A stretch of DNA of 64,000 nucleotides, taken from NCBI GenBank assembly GCA_035353855.1, contig DAOQAK010000002.1, forward strand, positions 1 through 64,000, in the 5' to 3' direction. This DNA is from Bacteroidales bacterium (GTDB lineage Bacteria; Bacteroidota; Bacteroidia; Bacteroidales; CG2-30-32-10). Positions 7,914-15,868 of this stretch are shown here, in pieces. The translations under genes and the position numbers were made by a program. Numbering within the stretch: the stretch's first letter is position 1; each line of letters opens with the position of its first letter. Below the pieces are notes generated by a model. The model was not told the DNA's origin. It did no database searches and saw only the letters and a program-made list of their open reading frames with translations.

Positions 7914-9284
7914 ATGAAAAAGTTGCTAATTTCATTTTCAGCTATCCTTATACTACTTGGAATCCTTACAAGTTGTAATAATTCTGGCAAAGGTCAGTTA
8001 ATAGGAGTTCAAGATAGACCTGATTGGTATCAACCCGATCCATATGGAATGCTTTTTATACATATGGGGAGCTATAATATGGGTAATAGTGATCAGGATG
8101 TACCTTATGCACAAATATCTCCTTCAAAAACAGTTTCTGTTCAAGCATTTTATATGGATGAAACAGAAATTACAAATAATGAATACAGACAATTTGTTTA
8201 TTGGGTTCGGGATTCAATTGCACATCGTAAACTTGGCGAGCAATTAGAAGAACATTTAATCACAGAAAATGAAGAAACTGGTGAAACTTATGAACCACCT
8301 TATATTAACTGGAAAGCAAAAATTGAGTGGGATGGTACTGATGAAGAGCAAAGAGATATTCTTAATACAATGTATATTTCAGAACAAGAAAGATTTTACA
8401 GAAGAAAAGAATTAGACCCCCGTATGTTCAATTATGATTATAGTTATATAGATTTTAAAGCTGCTGCTGCAAAAGATTATTCTTCAAGTAATTTAACAGC
8501 AGGTTCATTAAATAACAACAGACCACAGGGATTGAAAGACAGGTCAGTATATATTATCAAAAAAACCATTAACATATTTCCGGATACCCTTGCATTTGTG
8601 CATGATTTCACATATTCATTTAATGATCCAATGACTCAAAATTATTTCTGGCATCCAGCTTATGATAATTATCCGGTTGTAGGAGTAAACTGGGTACAGG
8701 CTCGTGCTTTTTGTATTTGGAGAACATTATTAATGAATAGTTGGCTGTATAGTCAGGAAGAATCATATGTTAACGATTTTCGTCTTCCTACAGAATCAGA
8801 ATGGGAATGGGCTGCACGTGGAGATCTTGATTTAAGTCCATTTCCATGGGGAGGTCCATATATCAGAAATAGTAATGGTTGTTTCTTGGGAAACTATAAA
8901 CCGTTACGTGGTAATTATCTTGATGACGGGGGATTTCATACTGTAGTGGTTGGTCATTATGCTCCAAATGATTTTGGATTATATGATATGGGAGGAAATG
9001 TTGCAGAATGGACCAGCAATGCTTTCGATGAATCTGCTTATAATTTTGCTCATGATTTAAATATGGATTACAGGTATGAAGCAAAAGATACCGATCCTCC
9101 GGCACTAAAGAGAAAGGTAATTAGAGGAGGTTCATGGAAAGATGTTGGCTATTTCATGCAAACAGGTACACGTACGTATGAATATCAAGATACAGCTAAA
9201 TCTTATATTGGATTCAGGTGTGTCCAGACTTATCTTGGTCGTGATAAAAATGATGGACCTAATGCATCTAATGTATATAATTAA
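7914..9284 (+). CDS. gldK: T9SS ring lipoprotein GldK/PorK
   Basis: This 456-residue lipoprotein has a lipobox LTSC with lipidated C21. The body is a formylglycine-generating-enzyme-like (FGE-sulfatase) domain: FYMDETEITNNEYRQFV, FRLPTESEWEWAARG, GGNVAEWTSNAF, VIRGGSWKD and the closing YIGFRCVQ. GldK forms, with GldN, the periplasmic ring attached to the outer membrane that is driven by the GldLM motor. Assignment rests on the fold plus its position directly before gldL, gldM and gldN. The gap before gldL is 80 bases with no terminator, so cotranscription is likely. Confidence 0.93.
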   Translation: MKKLLISFSAILILLGILTSCNNSGKGQLIGVQDRPDWYQPDPYGMLFIHMGSYNMGNSDQDVPYAQISPSKTVSVQAFYMDETEITNNEYRQFVYWVRDSIAHRKLGEQLEEHLITENEETGETYEPPYINWKAKIEWDGTDEEQRDILNTMYISEQERFYRRKELDPRMFNYDYSYIDFKAAAAKDYSSSNLTAGSLNNNRPQGLKDRSVYIIKKTINIFPDTLAFVHDFTYSFNDPMTQNYFWHPAYDNYPVVGVNWVQARAFCIWRTLLMNSWLYSQEESYVNDFRLPTESEWEWAARGDLDLSPFPWGGPYIRNSNGCFLGNYKPLRGNYLDDGGFHTVVVGHYAPNDFGLYDMGGNVAEWTSNAFDESAYNFAHDLNMDYRYEAKDTDPPALKRKVIRGGSWKDVGYFMQTGTRTYEYQDTAKSYIGFRCVQTYLGRDKNDGPNASNVYN

Positions 9285-9364
9285 TAGTGAATTTTTTATC
9301 AATATATCAATCAAAGAACCTAAAGAATTAATTAAACACAAACTAACTAAATACCTAATCAACT

Positions 9365-10393
9365 ATGAAGAACCTAGTAAGAAGTAAAAAGTTTAAAAAC
9401 TTCATGTCAAAATTGTATGGCTGGGGTGCGTCTGTTGTAATCATTGGTGCATTATTTAAAATTGAGCACTATCCTGGAGCTGGTCCAATGCTGATGATCG
9501 GATTAGGAACTGAAGCAATCATATTCTTTTTCTCTGCATTCGAACCACCACACGTTGAACCAGATTGGAGCCTTGTGTATCCTGAACTGGCCGGAATGTA
9601 TCATGATGCCGAAGCTGAAGCTGAAGAAAGTGAACATAAGAAAAGCATGACAGAAGAACTCGATAAAATGCTTGAAGAAGCAAAAATTGGTCCTGAACTT
9701 ATTGCTAGTCTTGGAAAGGGGCTGACCAAATTAAATGAAACAACATCTAAATTATCTGATGTAAGCGAAGCTTCAGCTGCAAGTGATGAATTTGTTCAGA
9801 ATATTAAAAGTGCATCAAAGTCAGCTGGTGAATTAACGAATTCTTATAATAAAACATCTGAAGCTCTTACAAAAGATATAAGTTCAACAGAAGGTTATGC
9901 AAATAGTATTAAAGCTGTTTCTCAATCTGCAAATGAACTTGCAAACACTTATGCTCAAACTTCGGAAGTCCTTAAATCTGATCTTGGTGCATCACAAGAT
10001 TATGTAAATAGTGTAAAAAAAGCTACAAGCTCAGCTCTTGAGCTTGCGGATCAATATAGTAAATCAGCCGAATCATTAACAAAATCAGCCCAGGCAATTG
10101 ATTTTTCTGCTGTTGATGGTAAATCATATGGTGAACAAATTCAAAAAATTTCGCAAAACCTTGCTGCCCTCAACTCTGTCTATGAACTTCAATTAAAAGG
10201 TACAAGCGAACAAGTTCAGGCTACTAATAAACTTCAGGATACATTAAATCAGTTTATGAGTAATCTTGGCGAATCGAATGATAATACATTGAAGTTTAAA
10301 AGTGAAATTGCTACCCTTACTAAAAATCTGTCTGCTCTTAACAATGTTTATGGTAACATGCTTGCTGCCATGAATGTTAATGTTAACAGATAA
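9365..10393 (+). CDS. gldL: T9SS inner-membrane motor protein GldL/PorL, with repeat-extended C-terminus
   Basis: This 342-residue protein has two N-terminal membrane helices: KLYGWGASVVIIGALFKI (16-33) and a second around 41-58 with the buried acidic residue E50 in GLGTEAIIFFF, equivalent to the glutamate known to be needed for proton-driven motion in Flavobacterium GldL. GldL and GldM form the energising motor. The cytoplasmic tail is long and made of about three 35-residue repeats (143-178, 179-213, 214-246) with a pattern SAxELxxxYxxTSExL, likely coiled coil. That is longer than the Flavobacterium johnsoniae protein (a little over 200 residues) and nearer to PorL (about 300). It is 50 bases upstream of gldM. 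Confidence 0.93.
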   Translation: MKNLVRSKKFKNFMSKLYGWGASVVIIGALFKIEHYPGAGPMLMIGLGTEAIIFFFSAFEPPHVEPDWSLVYPELAGMYHDAEAEAEESEHKKSMTEELDKMLEEAKIGPELIASLGKGLTKLNETTSKLSDVSEASAASDEFVQNIKSASKSAGELTNSYNKTSEALTKDISSTEGYANSIKAVSQSANELANTYAQTSEVLKSDLGASQDYVNSVKKATSSALELADQYSKSAESLTKSAQAIDFSAVDGKSYGEQIQKISQNLAALNSVYELQLKGTSEQVQATNKLQDTLNQFMSNLGESNDNTLKFKSEIATLTKNLSALNNVYGNMLAAMNVNVNR

Positions 10394-10443
10394 TAGGATT
10401 TTGGAATAATGATTATTAAAAATTTAAAATAAAAACATAAAAA

Positions 10444-12075
10444 ATGGCTGGTTATAAAGAAACCCCGCGACAAAAGATGATCGGGATGATGTATCTGGTA
10501 TTAACAGCTCTTTTAGCTCTTAATGTTTCAAAAGATATATTAAATGCTTTCGTTATAGTAAACCAAGGATTAAAAACAAGTCAGGCAAATGTTACAAGTA
10601 AAAATGAACTGATTTATGCTAATTTTCTGAAAGCATCCATGGAAAATCCCGTTAAAGTTAAACCCTATCTTGATAATGCGTTAAAAGCTCAAAAAATTAC
10701 TGATGAATTAGTTAAATATATCAGTGAACTAAGAACAAAAGTAGTAGCTTACGCTGAGTTTGGCATTAAAGATAAAAGTGAAGACGCTGCCATATGGGCA
10801 AAAGCAGATACTATCCCATTATCAGCAATTGGCGCTAAAGATAATTACGATAAACCAATGGAAATTCTTATTGGTGGATCAGAAAATGGCGCAACTGGTG
10901 AAGGTAAAGTACTTAAAGATAAACTGGAAAAGTTTAAAAAAGATATGATCGCTTTGCTAATGAATGAAAAAGATAAAAAATCTACTGAAAAAAATTTCCC
11001 TTTCAATTTAGAGGATTCTTATAGTATTACTGAGGGAAAAGTTGTTAGTTGGATTGAAAATAATTTCTATCATACAGTACTTGCTGCAGATGTGGCTTTA
11101 TTGAATAAAATGCTTATCGATGTAAAGACTGTTGAAGGTGATATTATAGCTAAACTATATGCTAATGTTGATGCTGCTTCTTTTAAATTTGATAAAATTG
11201 TAGCCAAAGTAGTGGCTCCTTCAAGTTATATTATGAGTGGCAGCGAATACAAAGCGAATATTTTCCTTGCAGCTTATGATAGTAAGAAATCACCAGATAT
11301 ATATATTGGTGACACAAATACACACGTAGGCGAACTTCTTGATAAAACAAAATTTGAAGATGGTATGGGTGTATATACTACTTCTGGTGCTGGTGTAGGC
11401 GAGAAAAAATATACAGGTTGGATAAGCATTACAAAACCAGGTGAAACTACTCCTACTCTTTATAATTTCAGCAGTTCTTATTTTGTTGGTACACCTTCTG
11501 CAACTGTTTCTGCTACAAAAATGAATGTTTTTTACATCGGTGTAGCAAATCCTGTTTCAATTTCTGTACCTGGCGTACCTAGTGATCAAGTTCAACCTAC
11601 AATTTCTAGTGGAACTCTTAAGTCTTTAGGTGGAGGTAAATATGAAGTTTTTGTAACTACTGGAAATACAAAAACTACTATTAATGTGATGGCAAAAATG
11701 GGTGGTAAAGTCACTTCAATGGGTTCTGCAGAATTTCGTGTTAAGCGAGTTCCAAACCCTGAAGCATATATTGCAAATGTAAATGGTGGACTGGTTTCAA
11801 AATCTTTATTAGCGGCTTCTGGCGCAATTATTCCTAAAATGCCTGAAGGTTTTGATTTTGATTTAAATTTTATAATCACTTCATTCACATTAACCGTTAC
11901 TACTGCTGGTGACCTAATTGAAAAGTATGGAGTAGGTAATAAATTAACTGCTGATATGATTGCTGCTATTAATAAAGCTAAGGCAGGTACAAAAGTATAT
12001 ATTGAAGATATTAAAGCAAAAGGACCTGATGGTACTACGCGTTCCTTAGCCTCGATCAACCTAAAGCTTAAATAA
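10444..12075 (+). CDS. gldM: T9SS motor stalk protein GldM/PorM
   Basis: This 543-residue protein begins MAGYKETPRQKMIGMMYLVL, the characteristic GldM start, with one membrane helix at about 13-37 and a long periplasmic part. The family forms a dimeric rod of four domains (D1-D4) that spans the periplasm and contacts the GldKN ring; helical segments at about 45-220 correspond to D1 and the later beta-rich part to D2-D4. Length matches the family (about 510-540). It follows gldL by 50 bases and precedes gldN by 25 bases. A 155-codon antisense frame inside it is a shadow. Confidence 0.95.
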   Translation: MAGYKETPRQKMIGMMYLVLTALLALNVSKDILNAFVIVNQGLKTSQANVTSKNELIYANFLKASMENPVKVKPYLDNALKAQKITDELVKYISELRTKVVAYAEFGIKDKSEDAAIWAKADTIPLSAIGAKDNYDKPMEILIGGSENGATGEGKVLKDKLEKFKKDMIALLMNEKDKKSTEKNFPFNLEDSYSITEGKVVSWIENNFYHTVLAADVALLNKMLIDVKTVEGDIIAKLYANVDAASFKFDKIVAKVVAPSSYIMSGSEYKANIFLAAYDSKKSPDIYIGDTNTHVGELLDKTKFEDGMGVYTTSGAGVGEKKYTGWISITKPGETTPTLYNFSSSYFVGTPSATVSATKMNVFYIGVANPVSISVPGVPSDQVQPTISSGTLKSLGGGKYEVFVTTGNTKTTINVMAKMGGKVTSMGSAEFRVKRVPNPEAYIANVNGGLVSKSLLAASGAIIPKMPEGFDFDLNFIITSFTLTVTTAGDLIEKYGVGNKLTADMIAAINKAKAGTKVYIEDIKAKGPDGTTRSLASINLKLK

Positions 12076-12091
12076 CCAAAATATTTATAAT

Positions 12092-12096
12092 GGAGG
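12092..12096 (+). promoter_or_regulatory. Shine-Dalgarno-like site before gldN
   Basis: GGAGG lies four bases before the gldN ATG at 12101. Other starts in this window are preceded by A/T-rich sequence with no such motif, so this ribosome-binding site is exceptional and supports the chosen start. Confidence 0.5.
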
Positions 12097-12100
12097 TATT

Positions 12101-12955
12101 ATGTTAAAAATAAAAATTCTGATATTTACATTGTTGGGTGTAATACTTAATTTACCAAGTATTAAGGCACAAGTTATGGATAGTCCGCCACTTGATGGGG
12201 TGTATGAAAAAATTCATAATTTAAATCGTGTACCTATACCATATGCCCCTTTACGTGAAGCTGATGCATTGTGGACAAAACGCATATGGAGAGTTATCGA
12301 TATGCGTGAAAAAATAAATCATCCATTTTATTATCCTATTGATGAACAAAATGGAAGAAAAAGTTTTATGCAGGTTGTTCTTTCTGCGATTCAGGAGGGT
12401 TCAATAACAGCATATGATATAGGTAATGATGAATTTTTAATACCATTTACTTATGAACAGATTATGAAAAATCTGAACTCTACTGATTCTGTAACACAAC
12501 AAAGGGATTATCCTCCTTATGATTATTATGATACAGTTATTGTTCAAAAATTTGAACCTTCTACAGTAAAAAAAATAAGAATTAAAGAAGATTGGTTTTT
12601 TGATAAACAACGTTCGGTTATGGACGTAAGAATACTTGGTATTTGCCCAATATTAGACGATATTGATCCTGTTACTGGCGAATCAAGAGGTTCAAAACCT
12701 TTATTTTGGATATATTTTCCTGATGCCAGAAAAATATTTGCAAATGCAGAAGTATTCAATCGATTTAATGATGCGGCAAGACTTACCTATGATGATCTTT
12801 TCTTTAAAAGAATGTTTAATAGTTATATTTATAAGGAAACTAATGTCTATGATCGTAAAATAATAGAATATGCAACAGGGATGGATGCACTACTTGAATC
12901 AGAAAGAATAAAAAATGATATTTTCCTTTGGGAACATGATCTTTGGGAATATTAA
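12101..12955 (+). CDS. gldN: T9SS ring protein GldN/PorN
   Basis: This 284-residue protein has a signal peptide ending at IKAQ (about residue 24), then a mature region with the GldN signature: ALWTKRIWRVIDMREKINHP, FDKQRSVMDVRILGICPI, FWIYFPDARKIFANAEVFN and the closing WEHDLWEY. GldN/PorN is periplasmic and forms the ring with the lipoprotein GldK. It is the last gene of the cluster: a strong terminator follows 15 bases after the stop. Confidence 0.93.
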   Translation: MLKIKILIFTLLGVILNLPSIKAQVMDSPPLDGVYEKIHNLNRVPIPYAPLREADALWTKRIWRVIDMREKINHPFYYPIDEQNGRKSFMQVVLSAIQEGSITAYDIGNDEFLIPFTYEQIMKNLNSTDSVTQQRDYPPYDYYDTVIVQKFEPSTVKKIRIKEDWFFDKQRSVMDVRILGICPILDDIDPVTGESRGSKPLFWIYFPDARKIFANAEVFNRFNDAARLTYDDLFFKRMFNSYIYKETNVYDRKIIEYATGMDALLESERIKNDIFLWEHDLWEY

Positions 12956-12970
12956 TATTAATTCCTTTCA

Positions 12971-13001
12971 AACTCCTCATAGAAATATGGGGAGTTTTTT
13001 T
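12971..13001 (+). terminator. Intrinsic terminator of the T9SS operon
   Basis: An 11-bp stem (12971-12981 with 12986-12996, one G-T pair) closes a GAAA tetraloop and is followed by a T run to 13001. Confidence 0.9.
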
Positions 13002-13024
13002 ATGTAAAAAATTAAATGAAATAC

Positions 13025-13055
13025 TTGCTTTACTCTTCATTAATATTTACTTTTA
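13025..13055 (+). promoter_or_regulatory. Promoter of the small outer-membrane protein gene
   Basis: TTG at 13025-13027, 20-base spacer, TACTTTTA at 13048-13055; the ATG is at 13077. Same spacing and TAnnTTTA variant as at 6746-6776. Confidence 0.45.
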
Positions 13056-13076
13056 TTACAATTAAATGTAATCCTT

Positions 13077-13592
13077 ATGAAACCCACATTTATTAAAATT
13101 ATTTTTATAATAGTATTGGTACTAAAATTAAATACTGTTAATGCACAATATGGAACTGGGCTAGGAGTTCGTTATGGGACAGATTCAAATATTGGGTTAA
13201 CGGTACTTCAATTTTTAGGTGATAGAAACCAGGGAGCCATAAATGTCATAATTTCTGCACCATACAATGGTGTAAGAGCGAGCGGATGTTTTGAATTACA
13301 TATAAGTAATCATAATGAAAATATAGAAGTAGCACATGTAGGCTTTTTTATAGGCGCTGGTGGACATACAGGGAGATACAAAACAATTGGATGGATGAAA
13401 GATGGATCGTCGCCTATTAATAAAGAAAATGTTATTACAGTTGGAGTTGATGGGATTGCAGGTATTGAATGGAAACTTCCTGAAGTACCACTGTTACTTA
13501 GCCTTGATGTTCATCCTTTTATTGATTTAAATTATCAGAAACAACAACCGGAAATTTTTGAATTGGGATTATCTTTAAGATATTTATTATAA
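13077..13592 (+). CDS. Small secreted or outer-membrane beta-barrel protein, unknown function
   Basis: This 171-residue protein has a clear signal peptide (cleavage near VNAQ, residue 24). The mature part is rich in alternating hydrophobic strands (GLTVLQFLG, GAINVIISAP, LLLSLDVHPFIDL) and ends ELGLSLRYLL, with aromatic or leucine residues near the C-terminus as in outer-membrane barrels. About 145 residues would give an eight-stranded barrel. I do not recognise a named family. It is a single-gene unit with its own promoter and terminator directly after the T9SS operon; a link to secretion is only positional. Confidence 0.6.
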   Translation: MKPTFIKIIFIIVLVLKLNTVNAQYGTGLGVRYGTDSNIGLTVLQFLGDRNQGAINVIISAPYNGVRASGCFELHISNHNENIEVAHVGFFIGAGGHTGRYKTIGWMKDGSSPINKENVITVGVDGIAGIEWKLPEVPLLLSLDVHPFIDLNYQKQQPEIFELGLSLRYLL

Positions 13593-13616
13593 AAAATTTT
13601 TTTATTGAAAAAATAA

Positions 13617-13651
13617 AAGCCGCCTCAGTATTTTGAGACGGCTTCTTTTTT
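13617..13651 (+). terminator. Intrinsic terminator before recG
   Basis: Stem AAGCCG-CTCA / TGAG-CGGCTT (13617-13627 with 13634-13644, one mismatch) is followed by CTTTTTT. The recG promoter begins at its last base. Confidence 0.85.
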
Positions 13652-13658
13652 ACTTTTG
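13651..13658 (+). promoter_or_regulatory. Promoter -7 element of recG
   Basis: TACTTTTG matches TAnnTTTG and is fused to the end of the preceding terminator. The recG ATG follows 16 bases later, so the 5' leader would be very short. Confidence 0.55.
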
Positions 13659-13674
13659 TGAAAGCAAATTTATT

Positions 13675-15777
13675 ATGCATATTACCGAAACACCCATAGA
13701 ATATTTAAAAGGCGTAGGTCCGCAAAGAGCAGAAATACTGAAAAAGGAATTGGGTATTTTTAGTTTTAATGATCTTATCGATTACTATCCTTTCAGATAT
13801 ATTGATAAAAGCCGCTTTTATAAAGTTAGCGAAATAAGCAGCGACATGCCCTATGTGCAATTGAAGGGATTCATTGATAAAATAAATTTTATAAGTGGCG
13901 GAAAAAAAATTATCCGCATGACTGCACGCTTCAGAGATGAGACGGGTGCGATAGAACTCGTGTGGTTTAATGGTTTCAAATGGCTTAAAGATAATTTCAA
14001 ACCAAATATCGAATATATAGTTTTCGGAAAACCTACATTATTTAGCGGGAAATATAACATTGCGCATCCTGATGTTGAATTACCTTCCGAACAGGAAGCC
14101 CTTATCAATTCAAGCCTTCAGGCTTTTTATAATTCTTCGGAAAAGCTTAAATCTAGAGGGCTCGATAGTAAAGGCATCAGTAAATTAATGAAAGCATTAT
14201 TGCCTCAAATAAAAGGCTATATTCCCGAAACTCTTTCACAAAAGCTGATAGAAGGATTGAAACTTATTTCACGTGAAGAAGCGTTGAAACAAATTCATTT
14301 TCCGGAGAGCCAGGAAATGCTTCAAAAAGCACAGCTTCGACTGAAATTTGAAGAACTATTTTTTGTTCAGTTACGATTGTTAAAACTAAAACTTCTTCGT
14401 TCCGAAAAATTTTCGGGTAATAAATTTTCCACAGTTGGCAATCATTTCAACGATTTTTATAAAAATTATCTTCCTTTTCAACTTACAAATTCACAGAAAA
14501 AAGTTATAAAAGAAATCAGGAATGATATTGGTTCAGGTAAACAAATGAATCGCTTGTTGCAGGGCGATGTTGGAAGCGGAAAAACAATAGTGTCATTGTT
14601 ATGTATGCTAATAGCTCTTGATAATGGTTTTCAGGCATGTATTATGGCTCCGACAGAAATATTAGCCATGCAACATTTTGTAAGCATTACAAAACTACTT
14701 AAAGAAACAAATATAAATGTTCAACTTTTAACCGGTAGCACAAAGAAGCCTCAACGAAAGAAAATATTGAGTGAACTGGAAAATGGAGATTTGAAAATTC
14801 TTATTGGGACTCATGCATTGCTTGAGGAAAATGTAAAGTTTTTAAATCTTGGTTTTGTAGTAATTGATGAACAACATCGATTTGGCGTTGCACAAAGGGC
14901 AAAGATGTGGCAAAAAAATAATATACCTCCGCATGTGTTAGTAATGACTGCAACTCCCATCCCGCGTACTTTGGCAATGACGCTTTATGGCGACCTGGAT
15001 GTTTCTGTAATCAATGAATTGCCTCCCGGGCGAAAACCTGTGAAAACAGTGCATTTTACGGAAGCCGACCGTTTGCGTGTTTTTGGTTTTATGCGAAAGC
15101 AGATTCATGAAGGGCATCAGATTTATGTTGTGTACCCATTGATATTTGAATCGGAATCGCTTGATTTGAAACATTTGATGGAAGGATATGATAGCATTGT
15201 TCGTGAGTTTCCTTTGCCGCATTATGCAATTAGTATTGTTCATGGCCAGATGAAAACTGCCGATAAAGATTTCGAGATGCAACGTTTTGTAAAAGGTGAA
15301 ACAAATATAATGGTAGCTACTACAGTGATTGAAGTGGGTGTTGATATTCCGAATGCATCAGTTATGGTGATTGAAAATGCAGAACGTTTTGGTTTATCAC
15401 AATTACATCAGTTGCGTGGGCGTGTTGGAAGAGGTGCAGATCAATCATACTGTATTTTAATGACCGGGAATAAACTTACGTCTGATGGAAAAAAACGTAT
15501 TGAAACAATGGTCAGAACTACTGATGGTTTTGAAATTGCCGAAGCTGATTTACGACTTCGCGGTCCCGGCGATATTACAGGAACACAACAAAGCGGTATA
15601 CTCGATTTTAAAATTGCCGATATCATTAAAGATGAAAAATTGCTCCACTATGCCCGAAAAACAGCTATTGAAATTCTTGAAAAAGATCCTACATTATCAG
15701 GAATTGAAAATATTCCTATCATACGTAGGCTTTCAGAACTTAATAAAGAAAATGTTAACTGGAGCAGGATAAGTTGA
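13675..15777 (+). CDS. recG: ATP-dependent DNA helicase RecG
   Basis: This 700-residue superfamily 2 helicase reverses stalled replication forks and branch-migrates Holliday junctions. The wedge/OB region begins TPIEYLKGVGPQRAEIL. Walker A is GDVGSGKT (about 297-304), the DExH-type motif is DEQHR (from about 398), then MTATPIPRTLAM, TTVIEVGVDIPNAS and the LRGRVGRG motif VI, closing with the RecG-specific RLRGPGDITGTQQSG. The frame is open from 13633, but that codon lies inside the preceding terminator hairpin; the ATG at 13675, downstream of TACTTTTG, is the start. Confidence 0.97.
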   Translation: MHITETPIEYLKGVGPQRAEILKKELGIFSFNDLIDYYPFRYIDKSRFYKVSEISSDMPYVQLKGFIDKINFISGGKKIIRMTARFRDETGAIELVWFNGFKWLKDNFKPNIEYIVFGKPTLFSGKYNIAHPDVELPSEQEALINSSLQAFYNSSEKLKSRGLDSKGISKLMKALLPQIKGYIPETLSQKLIEGLKLISREEALKQIHFPESQEMLQKAQLRLKFEELFFVQLRLLKLKLLRSEKFSGNKFSTVGNHFNDFYKNYLPFQLTNSQKKVIKEIRNDIGSGKQMNRLLQGDVGSGKTIVSLLCMLIALDNGFQACIMAPTEILAMQHFVSITKLLKETNINVQLLTGSTKKPQRKKILSELENGDLKILIGTHALLEENVKFLNLGFVVIDEQHRFGVAQRAKMWQKNNIPPHVLVMTATPIPRTLAMTLYGDLDVSVINELPPGRKPVKTVHFTEADRLRVFGFMRKQIHEGHQIYVVYPLIFESESLDLKHLMEGYDSIVREFPLPHYAISIVHGQMKTADKDFEMQRFVKGETNIMVATTVIEVGVDIPNASVMVIENAERFGLSQLHQLRGRVGRGADQSYCILMTGNKLTSDGKKRIETMVRTTDGFEIAEADLRLRGPGDITGTQQSGILDFKIADIIKDEKLLHYARKTAIEILEKDPTLSGIENIPIIRRLSELNKENVNWSRIS

Positions 15778-15844
15778 TTGTTTAATACCAATTCAGAATT
15801 TAACCATCAAAACATTTTAAAGTGTGAATTTTAATCAAATTGAG

Positions 15845-15852
15845 TAATTTTA
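15845..15852 (+). promoter_or_regulatory. Possible pheT promoter element (TAnnTTTA variant)
   Basis: TAATTTTA lies 16 bases before the pheT ATG. It matches the -7 consensus except for the last base; no good -33 was seen. A similar element precedes the genes at 19931 (TAACTTTA, 19905-19912) and 49331 (TAATTTTA, 49298-49305). Confidence 0.3.
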
Positions 15853-15868
15853 CACAAAATTATTTCAA

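Noticed and set aside
9791..10102. CRISPR-like or tandem DNA repeat in gldL
   Set aside because: The periodicity is at the protein level (35 residues, degenerate codons); there are no identical DNA repeats or spacers.
11592..12059. 155-codon antisense frame within gldM
   Set aside because: It mirrors the coding frame of a certain gene; no promoter, and composition is that of a shadow frame.
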